Source: Chloroflexota bacterium
Lineage (GTDB): Bacteria > Chloroflexota > Chloroflexia > QHBQ01 > JADMIH01
Reading direction: 5' to 3'
Length of the DNA: 10,320 nt
Assembly (NCBI GenBank): GCA_015478675.1
Contig: JADMIH010000141.1
Location: forward strand, 1-10,320
Below, piece by piece: positions 1 to 5,079 of the stretch; the stretch's first letter is position 1; every line of letters begins with the position of its first letter. The translations under genes were made by a program, and so were the position numbers. The notes beneath the pieces were generated by a model. That model worked only from the letters and a program-made list of their open reading frames with translations, was not told the DNA's origin and made no database searches.

Positions 1-212
1 TTGCCTGTGCCCTCATCGCTTTCCGCGCTGCCGGGTTATTCGGATAGGCTCTTAGTGCCGTGAGGCATAAGGTAACGGAGCGACCATAGTACCCAAAAGC
101 TAACCCCACCTAAGTAGGATAGACAAGAGGAAAGGTCGCAGGGCTGCTCTGGATAGTAGGAGACTGGCTTGGATAAGCCGAAGGGGCTCATTACGAAAAC
201 AGAGGGTGTGGA

Positions 213-247
213 GAGCCGGATGGATTGAAAGGTGCAAGTCCAGGTTC
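213..247 (+). ncRNA. Group II intron domain V, degenerate
   Basis: The catalytic domain V normally forms a 34-nt hairpin with an AGC triad near the 5' side, a two-nt bulge and a GAAA loop. Here the lower stem GAGCCGGA (213-220) pairs with TCC-A-GGTTC (239-247) only if A242 is bulged out, which makes the element 35 nt. The AGC triad (214-216) and the GAAA loop (227-230) are present. The upper stem carries a G-G mismatch and two G-U pairs. The bulge, usually ACG in introns of this type, reads AAG. These changes suggest a weakened or dead ribozyme. The comparison is with the consensus as I remember it. Confidence 0.7.
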
Positions 248-250
248 GGG

Positions 251-304
251 GGCAAGAGGTTGGTGTTCTTGGTAACTCTAACAAGACCTGGCCTCTTACC
301 CTAC
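251..304 (+). ncRNA. Group II intron domain VI and 3' splice site
   Basis: GGCAAGAGG (251-259) pairs with CCTCTTACC (292-300) with a single C-A mismatch (C253/A298). An inner stem TCTTG (267-271) pairs with CAAGA (282-286). The unpaired A298 lies 6 nt before the proposed last intron base (C304), about where the branch-point adenosine of bacterial group II introns sits. The terminal AC (303-304) fits the usual purine-pyrimidine intron end. Domain VI therefore looks intact although domain V is not. Confidence 0.65.
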
Positions 305-1104
305 TAAGGAGCAGAAGCAAAAAAAGACTCGATGGCAGCCGCAACGTCGGCGGGCCGGGTCATGGCCGGCAGATGGCCCGAACCCTCCATCACAACGAGT
401 TTGCTCCCCGGGATTAGCGAGGACACGTACTCTATCTTTGCCACATCGGCAAACACATCGAGCTCGCCATGAATAAGAAGCGTCGGTATCGCAAGCTTGG
501 GAAGGCAGGCGGCAAAATCGACCTGGTCGGCGAACCTCATCTGCCAAAGGCGGTCGGCCGCCTCGGGCTCGGCACGCAGCAGGATGTCATGTCCCCAACG
601 CCGGATATGCTCGACGTCCGGCTCGGGTGTGCATTGTTCGATGAACCATCGTAGGCGCTCGCTGTAGTTGCTACCGGGCCATGACTGAGACGGAAGGGAG
701 GCACTTGGTGCGGGTGGGGGGTTCACACCAGGTAGCTGCACGCCTGCCGCACCATTCATAAGCACGAGCCCCTCAAACCGCTCGGGGTGCAGGAGCGCGG
801 CGCGGAGCACGATTGAGGTCCCGGCGGAAAACCCACCGAGAACACATCGTTCGATGTCCAGCGCATCCATGACCCGGAAGATGTCGTCGCGCAGAGCATC
901 GGCGCTGATCGCCTCCACTGGGACTTTCGTCTCGCCGGTTCCACGGTGGTCGTACGCAACAGTACGCCACTGCCGGCTCATGATCGCCAGGGTCGCAATC
1001 CAATCTTCGTTGTTGCCGATCCAGGCGCTATGAGCGAGAAAAGCCCGTGGACCGGCACCAAAGCTGAGCGTAAACACTCGATGGCCGTCAATGTCGAGAA
1101 ACAT
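304..1104 (-). CDS. Alpha/beta hydrolase
   Basis: A 266-residue alpha/beta-hydrolase-fold enzyme, probably cytosolic; no signal peptide is seen. The nucleophile elbow is GGFSAGTS with Ser93, the acid is probably Asp216 in HGELD, and the catalytic His is His244 in GSGHLP. An HSAWIG segment at 25-30 occupies the oxyanion-hole loop position, where many relatives have HGxxG. A lid region with Pro/Ser-rich sequence spans about 125-150. Length is typical of the family (enol-lactonases, esterases, C-C hydrolases). The substrate cannot be told. The ATG start at 1104 follows a purine-rich GGAAAGGGG eight nt upstream. The gene lies 68 bp behind the luciferase-like gene on the same strand and is probably co-transcribed with it. 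Its TAG stop sits exactly at the proposed intron boundary, so the original C-terminus may have been altered by the insertion, although the end FFASAP looks natural. Confidence 0.9.
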   Translation of the reverse strand: MFLDIDGHRVFTLSFGAGPRAFLAHSAWIGNNEDWIATLAIMSRQWRTVAYDHRGTGETKVPVEAISADALRDDIFRVMDALDIERCVLGGFSAGTSIVLRAALLHPERFEGLVLMNGAAGVQLPGVNPPPAPSASLPSQSWPGSNYSERLRWFIEQCTPEPDVEHIRRWGHDILLRAEPEAADRLWQMRFADQVDFAACLPKLAIPTLLIHGELDVFADVAKIEYVSSLIPGSKLVVMEGSGHLPAMTRPADVAAAIESFFASAP

Positions 1105-1143
1105 CTACTTTGCCCCTTTCCACTGCTGGAAACATTTGATCGG

Positions 1144-1180
1144 CCCGGCTAGTCAACTACCCGGCTAGTCAACTACCCGG
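1144..1180. repeat. 16-bp direct tandem duplication between two genes
   Basis: CCCGGCTAGTCAACTA occurs at 1144-1159 and again without gap at 1160-1175, followed by a further partial CCCGG (1176-1180). Read on the - strand, each unit contains the dyad TAGTTGACTA (four-base arms, two-base centre). The downstream gene's stop codon (1173-1175) lies in the second unit, so the duplication added in-frame stops without changing the protein. It could be replication slippage or a pair of operator half-turns ahead of the hydrolase gene. Confidence 0.85.
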
Positions 1181-2081
1181 TTACACAGGCTTCCAGCGCT
1201 TTGCGGTCAGCGACTTCTCCGGCGGCAACCGACTTTGTATCTTGGCCTGCGCTGGCGAAAGGCAGGAGGAAGCGTTGTACTCCGATTTCCTGATATGCAC
1301 CAATGAAATCGCGGAAGGCCTCGGCGGAAGTGAACGGACGTTCATCCGTCCACCCGACGAAATACGCTCGCTCGATAGCGGCCGGATCGCGGCCAATCTC
1401 CATGCAGTACTCATCGAGTAGCTTGCCCCGCTCCCGCACCCGTGCCAGCGACTCCTCGCCGGTGCCGCCGTGCACACCCAGCGTCATCCAGATGTCTGCG
1501 TATTTAGCCACAACACTCAGCGCTTTCTCGCCGTCTGCCGCGATTGCCAGGGGTGGTCGAGGCTGCCCGACCGGCACCGGCACGAACGGCGCTTCTTCAA
1601 GGTGGTAGTAATCGCCTGCGAAAGTCACTCGCTGCCCGGGCTCGCCGCGCTCGCGCAGCAGCCCGTCTACAATGTGAACAGCTTCGCGCAAGCGATCAAT
1701 TCTGCGTGCCGGAGTAAGGAAAGGAATGCCGAGCCACTTGTGCTCCTGCTCATAATATCCGGGGCCCACTCCAAGGTCAACGCGACCGCCGGATATACAA
1801 TCGACTGTGGCGGCTTGCTTGGCGAGCATGGCCGGGTGCCGAGTAGAGATGTTGGTCACCGACGTGCCTAGCCGGATGCGCGTCGTACGGCTCGCGAGCG
1901 CCGCCAGCGTAGACCAGGCTTCTAACGCGGGTGTGGCCGGGTTGCCGACCGCCGCGTAGTGATCCGCGATCCAACACGTGCCGAAGCCTAGCTTCTCCAG
2001 ATACAACGCATCATCGAGCAGTTGCGGCCAGGGGATAGCCTGCCAGACGAAAACGTCGAGTCGCGCGCTGGTCGCGTCCAA
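1173..2081 (-). CDS. Luciferase-like flavin/F420-dependent oxidoreductase
   Basis: A 302-residue member of the bacterial luciferase-like (LLM) TIM-barrel family, which uses FMN or coenzyme F420 to oxidise or reduce small organic substrates in the cytosol. Supporting signatures are LEKLGFGTCWIADHY near 29-43, the strand TRIRLGTSVTNISTRHPAML near 66-85, then SGGRVDLGVGPGYYEQEH near 97-114 and RLREAVHIVDGLL near 130-142, all typical of F420-type members. Length is normal. The start is a TTG codon (2079-2081), favoured because AGGAG (2088-2092) sits six nt upstream and a strong promoter lies just beyond. It is the first gene of a likely two-gene operon with the alpha/beta hydrolase, an arrangement suggesting a shared catabolic or detoxifying role. 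Cofactor choice (F420 rather than FMN) is inference; the substrate is unknown. Confidence 0.92.
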   Translation of the reverse strand: MDATSARLDVFVWQAIPWPQLLDDALYLEKLGFGTCWIADHYAAVGNPATPALEAWSTLAALASRTTRIRLGTSVTNISTRHPAMLAKQAATVDCISGGRVDLGVGPGYYEQEHKWLGIPFLTPARRIDRLREAVHIVDGLLRERGEPGQRVTFAGDYYHLEEAPFVPVPVGQPRPPLAIAADGEKALSVVAKYADIWMTLGVHGGTGEESLARVRERGKLLDEYCMEIGRDPAAIERAYFVGWTDERPFTSAEAFRDFIGAYQEIGVQRFLLPFASAGQDTKSVAAGEVADRKALEACVTG

Positions 2082-2087
2082 TATAAG

Positions 2088-2092
2088 CTCCT
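2088..2092 (-). promoter_or_regulatory. Shine-Dalgarno site deciding the TTG start
   Basis: On the - strand AGGAG is followed by six nt (CTTATA) and then TTG. There is no ATG or GTG in a better position, so this site is the main reason for accepting a TTG start for the luciferase-like gene. Confidence 0.75.
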
Positions 2093-2108
2093 GAAGTTGA
2101 TTGCACTG

Positions 2109-2137
2109 AGTATATTACTCGAGAGCCCACGTGTCAA
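2109..2137 (-). promoter_or_regulatory. Sigma-70 promoter of the luciferase-like/hydrolase operon
   Basis: On the - strand the -35 box TTGACA (2132-2137) matches consensus fully. After a 17-bp spacer comes TATACT (2109-2114), five of six to the -10 consensus. Transcription should start near 2102, leaving a leader of about 20 nt that contains the Shine-Dalgarno site. Confidence 0.8.
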
Positions 2138-2151
2138 GGGAGGTCTTTTTC

Positions 2152-2164
2152 GTAAGTGTTCAGA
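2152..2164 (+). repeat. 13-bp sequence shared with the right end of the window
   Basis: GTAAGTGTTCAGA occurs here and again at 10179-10191. At both sites it lies about 35-50 bp before the CCCTCACCCC palindromic repeat, with unrelated sequence between. It is probably a conserved outer part of the same dispersed element. Confidence 0.6.
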
Positions 2165-2193
2165 GTTGGGGTGGAGCGATCTTCTTGGGGTAA

Positions 2194-2337
2194 CTGTGCG
2201 GGCATACCTACCCTCACCCCATGCCCCTCTCCCATGAAGGGAGAGGGGGCTTTATTGCTGGGGAGTATATCTCCCATGAAGGGAGAGAGGGCTTGGGGTG
2301 AGGGTGGGTGAGGGCAGGTGAGGATACTCCCGCACAG
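2194..2337. repeat. Nested palindromic intergenic repeat (MITE/REP-like)
   Basis: The outer ends CTGTGCGGG (2194-2202) and CCCGCACAG (2329-2337) are perfect inverted repeats, with partial continuation inward (CATACC against the complement of GATACT). Inside them CCTACCCTCACCCC (2207-2220) opposes GGGGTGAGGGTGGG (2295-2308). The core holds two hairpins, CCCCTCTCCC-ATGAA-GGGAGAGGGG (about 2224-2248) and TCTCCC-ATGAA-GGGAGA (about 2271-2286), which look like an internal duplication of one unit. The whole can fold as a branched cruciform. It contains no ORF and lies between divergent transcription units. A single-unit copy is at 10217-10260. Confidence 0.8.
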
Positions 2338-2372
2338 GCACTCCTTGAACTTTGTTATACCCCTATTCTTCT

Positions 2373-2400
2373 GAAAATAGGCTGCTGAGAGCCTATTTTC
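2373..2400. other. Perfect 11-bp hairpin with a competing upstream arm
   Basis: GAAAATAGGCT (2373-2383) and AGCCTATTTTC (2390-2400) form a perfect stem around the six-nt loop GCTGAG. On the + strand it is followed by ATTGCC, not a T-run, so it is a poor classical terminator. An extra arm CCTATT (2362-2367) can pair with AATAGG (2376-2381), giving a mutually exclusive small hairpin. Both flanking genes start facing away from it, so a regulatory or cruciform role is as likely as termination. Confidence 0.6.
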
Positions 2401-2473
2401 ATTGCCGGTTGGTGGCCCGTAGGGTCATGAGGTATTCTGAACATTTATGGTGAATAATAAACGTTCTTATATT

Positions 2474-2545
2474 CGCCGCAGAGACGTGTGGGTGCAGTGT
2501 CAACAATAAGGGTTCTCTACGCATTGCGCGCCTCTGCGGTGCAAT
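2474..2545. repeat. Second inverted-repeat intergenic element
   Basis: CGCCGCAGAG (2474-2483) is matched in inverted orientation by CTCTGCGGTG (2532-2541), nine of ten positions. The right arm is nested within ATTGC (2523-2527) and GCAAT (2541-2545). Ends of the form CCGCAGAGACG and CTCTGCGG are, from memory, common in dispersed repeats of Chloroflexota and several other phyla. No protein is encoded here. The upstream extension of the glycosyltransferase reading frame runs through it, which argues that the extension is not translated. Confidence 0.55.
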
Positions 2546-2576
2546 CACTTTTCGCAACGCATCGCCCGCGCTCCTA

Positions 2577-2585
2577 TGCTATAAT
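2577..2585 (+). promoter_or_regulatory. Extended -10 promoter for a leaderless message
   Basis: TGCTATAAT is a perfect TGn extended -10 element with TATAAT at 2580-2585. No good -35 box lies 16-18 bp upstream, which extended -10 promoters do not need. The expected start point, near 2592, is only 3-5 nt before the ATG at 2596, and no Shine-Dalgarno sequence precedes that ATG. Confidence 0.65.
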
Positions 2586-2595
2586 TAATATCACC

Positions 2596-3843
2596 ATGCA
2601 TCTGGCACTTAACGGCTACTTCTGGGGCCAACCTCATACCGGCTCAGGACAATATCTCAGGCATCTATGGGAGGCGCTTTCTCAACTTATCCCTTCGGAG
2701 GGTGCGCGCCCGGATACCCTTACAATCCTGTTGCCTTGCGGGGCTTCCAGTGCTGACGTGCCTACAGGTCCTCGTTCGCGGGTAATAGAGGGCGTTCCCA
2801 TGCCGTTGCTCGGCGGCAGATCATCCAGCCTTGACAAGCTGTTGTGGGAAGGGCTGGGTGTGGCCCGTGCCGCACGCTCTGCCGGGGCACAGCTCCTGCA
2901 TGTACCATACTTAACGGCTCCCATCGTAAAGAGCTGTGCTACTGTGGTCACTGCTCACGACATGATACCCTGGGTTGTGCCCGGCTACAGGGGTGGCTGG
3001 GCGGTGAGGCTCTACCTGGCAATTGCCGCAGCTTCGGTGAGACGATCTGACTTCGTCATCGCCGACTCCGAAGCCTCGCGGCGCGATCTGCTCAAGGTGC
3101 TCAAGATTTCGCCCCGAAGAGTACAGGCCATCTATCTCGGGGTTGACCCTCACCCAGTCTATACGGCAGACCAACTTCGAGAGGCACGCACCCGGCTTGG
3201 CTTGCCGGAACACTTTGCCTTCTACCTGGGCGGTTTTGACCGCCGCAAGAATGTGCCCCTGCTTCTGAGAGCATGGAGCCAGGCGCTTTCTTCCATGCGC
3301 GCAGCTATAGGCATAACGGCGCAAGAGCCTGTGCTTGCTATCGGGGGCGGCATCCCTGCGCCGGGGGGCGTTTTCCCCGATGTGCGTCGCGAAGCCGCCG
3401 CCCTCGGCTTCAGCGGCGAAGGCGGCCCCGTGCGATTTCTGGGGAGCATCAGTGAGGACGACAAAGCTCTGCTCATGTCCGCAGCCCGCATCTTCGTCTA
3501 CCCCTCTTCATATGAAGGCTTTGGCCTTGACCCCCTTGAAGCGATGTCGGTCGGCTGCCCTGTAATCTCATCCTCCGGTGGCTCACTGCGGGAGGTAGTA
3601 GCCGATGGCGGGCTGCTGGTGCCACCGGGAGATAGAGCGGCCCTTGCGAGTGCAATTGTACAAGCCTGGGGGGATGACACGCTCCTCGCACAGCTTGGCA
3701 AGAGAGGGCAAGAAAGGGCGCGGCTCTTTACCTGGCAGAAAACGGCAAAGCAAACATGTGACGTCTACAATCTTGCCCTGGCAAGGAGAGCCGGAGCGAG
3801 AAGTAGCAAAGAACATGCTGTCGGGACGAGGCGTGTCGCGTGA
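2596..3843 (+). CDS. GT4-family glycosyltransferase (first of pair)
   Basis: A 415-residue GT-B fold, GT4 family (Glycos_transf_1) glycosyltransferase that should move a sugar from a nucleotide-sugar donor to a glycan or lipid acceptor at the cytoplasmic face of the membrane. The N-terminus MHLALNGYFW with TGSGQY at 15-20 fits the acceptor-domain loop of the family. LGGFDRRKN (211-219) is the donor phosphate-binding region, and EGFGLDPLE supplies the E-x7-E signature with Glu307 and Glu315, followed by SSSGGSLREVV. There is no signal peptide. The reading frame is open upstream to 2488, but I place the start at ATG 2596 because conserved sequence begins there, the promoter -10 lies inside the upstream extension, and a repeat element occupies it. 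It overlaps the next glycosyltransferase by four bases. Sugar and acceptor are unknown. Confidence 0.92.
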   Translation: MHLALNGYFWGQPHTGSGQYLRHLWEALSQLIPSEGARPDTLTILLPCGASSADVPTGPRSRVIEGVPMPLLGGRSSSLDKLLWEGLGVARAARSAGAQLLHVPYLTAPIVKSCATVVTAHDMIPWVVPGYRGGWAVRLYLAIAAASVRRSDFVIADSEASRRDLLKVLKISPRRVQAIYLGVDPHPVYTADQLREARTRLGLPEHFAFYLGGFDRRKNVPLLLRAWSQALSSMRAAIGITAQEPVLAIGGGIPAPGGVFPDVRREAAALGFSGEGGPVRFLGSISEDDKALLMSAARIFVYPSSYEGFGLDPLEAMSVGCPVISSSGGSLREVVADGGLLVPPGDRAALASAIVQAWGDDTLLAQLGKRGQERARLFTWQKTAKQTCDVYNLALARRAGARSSKEHAVGTRRVA

Positions 3844-5045
3844 CGGTCAGCGCAGCCTCCTACAACAGGCCGCTACGTGTGATGTGGATATGGCACGCCG
3901 CTGTTGTGGCTGAGTACCAGAAGCCGCTGTCGGCGCTGGGTAACTACCCTGATCTCGATCTGACGCTGATTGTGCCGAAGCGTTGGCCTGAGCGTGGCGG
4001 GCAGATGGTATCCGCCGAAGACCCAGGCAATGTAAGTTATCGCCTGGTGAAAGCGCGCACACTCTTCACAGGCTTCTACTATATCTACTTCTTTCCCAGC
4101 TTGCTCTATCAGCTTTGGCGTTATCGCCCCGATATTATTTATTGCTACGAAGAGGCTCACACTTTTATGGCGGTGTTTGTGCTCACCTTGCGCAGACTGT
4201 TTCTGCCGGAGAGCCGGGTGCTTCTTTATGCCGCGCAAAATATAAAGAAGCGCTACCCACTCCCCTTTCGCCTTTTTGAGAGCTACTCATTCCGCCACAC
4301 CGATGGCATACTAGCCTGTGGCACGCGCGTGGCCGAAACCCTGCGCTCGAAAGGGTACAGGCGGCTGTTGAAGGTGGTGGCACTGCCCACCGATAGCTGC
4401 GCCTTTTCTCCCGATCGGGAGAGGGGGCGGCAGGCTCGGCTCGACCTGGCGATCCCGCAAGATGCCCTGGTGATAGGTTATGCGGGAAAGCTAGTTGAAG
4501 AGAAGGGTTTGCGTACCTTCTGGTGGGCCTTCGCTCAACTGGCGTGTGAGCGCGGTGACATTCACCTGGCGTTGGCGGGCGGTGGACCTCTTATGCAGGA
4601 AATCCAGGTGTTAGCCTGCGAAGCCGGTCTGCAAGGGCAAGTTCATCTGCCGGGTGTGATCCACAACAGCGCTTTGCCTGCCTTCATCAATGCCCTCGAT
4701 ATCTTCGTCCTACCTTCCGAGACACGTCCCAACTGGCGAGAACAATTTGGCCGTGTGGCGGTTGAGGCTATGTCGTGCGGCGTGCCTGTTGTAGGCTCGG
4801 ATTCCGGCGAAATCCCCACCGTCCTCGGTGATGCAGGTCTCATCTTCCACGAAGGCGACAGCGCAGCCCTTCTTGAACAGTTGCGCCGCTTAATTGACCC
4901 CGCCCAACGCGCCTACTTTGCAGGTAAAGGCAGACAACGTGTGCTATCACTTTTCACAACCGGCTGGGTAGCCGCGCAACACCGCGCACTTTACGAGAGG
5001 ATAAGGCCGGCGAGTTATGAATTACGAATTGGTGGTAAACAGTAA
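3840..5045 (+). CDS. GT4-family glycosyltransferase (second of pair)
   Basis: A 401-residue GT-B glycosyltransferase of the GT4 type. Conserved pieces are YAGKLVEEKG (214-223), ALAGGGP (244-250), and EQFGRVAVEAMSCGVPVV, which carries the E-x7-E pair Glu301 and Glu309, followed by SDSGEIPTVLGDAGLIF. A hydrophobic aromatic stretch at 78-92 (GFYYIYFFPSLLYQL) is likely a membrane-contact surface rather than a true transmembrane helix. The start is GTG at 3840, overlapping the previous stop as GTGA, which implies translational coupling; a GAGG lies eight nt upstream. The alternative ATG at residue 15 would remove part of the first beta strand. The pair probably acts in sequence on one glycan, an inference from the overlap. 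The last ten residues run through AT-rich sequence (5013-5040) unlike the rest of the gene. Confidence 0.92.
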   Translation: MTVSAASYNRPLRVMWIWHAAVVAEYQKPLSALGNYPDLDLTLIVPKRWPERGGQMVSAEDPGNVSYRLVKARTLFTGFYYIYFFPSLLYQLWRYRPDIIYCYEEAHTFMAVFVLTLRRLFLPESRVLLYAAQNIKKRYPLPFRLFESYSFRHTDGILACGTRVAETLRSKGYRRLLKVVALPTDSCAFSPDRERGRQARLDLAIPQDALVIGYAGKLVEEKGLRTFWWAFAQLACERGDIHLALAGGGPLMQEIQVLACEAGLQGQVHLPGVIHNSALPAFINALDIFVLPSETRPNWREQFGRVAVEAMSCGVPVVGSDSGEIPTVLGDAGLIFHEGDSAALLEQLRRLIDPAQRAYFAGKGRQRVLSLFTTGWVAAQHRALYERIRPASYELRIGGKQ

Positions 5046-5079
5046 TCATTGGACGTTTCCGAACTGACCCCCGGCTCCT

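Larger units (their letters stand above)
1..304 (+). mobile_element. 3' part of a group II intron (ribozyme remnant)
   Basis: This is the downstream part of a self-splicing retroelement RNA, cut by the left window edge. The diagnostic part is a domain V hairpin at 213-247 followed by a domain VI hairpin at 251-300, ending in CTAC at 301-304, so the 3' splice site is probably after 304. Upstream, 56-67 folds as TGCC-GTGA-GGCA (a GNRA-type loop) and 166-179 as GGCTT-GGAT-AAGCC, consistent with structured intron RNA. All three + strand frames are closed early in this stretch, so no maturase or reverse transcriptase is encoded here. One may lie upstream, or the intron may be ORF-less. Whether 1-210 is domains I-III or the post-ORF part of domain IV cannot be settled from the window. 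Orientation is opposite to the neighbouring hydrolase gene. Confidence 0.72.

Noticed and set aside
36..344. A - strand open frame of 102 codons with a Leu-rich start
   Set aside because: It is the complement of the group II intron RNA; the hydrophobic start is a composition effect.
2211..2340. Possible CRISPR-like or tandem spacer array
   Set aside because: Only two unequal hairpin units, no regular spacer length and no cas genes; better explained as a palindromic repeat with internal duplication.
2488..2595. N-terminal extension of the first glycosyltransferase
   Set aside because: It runs through an inverted-repeat element and the promoter itself; family-like sequence begins only at 2596.
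5013..5040. AT-rich GAATTACGAATT stretch at the end of the second glycosyltransferase
   Set aside because: It resembles fragments of a dispersed simple repeat, but it is too short and single in this window to call.
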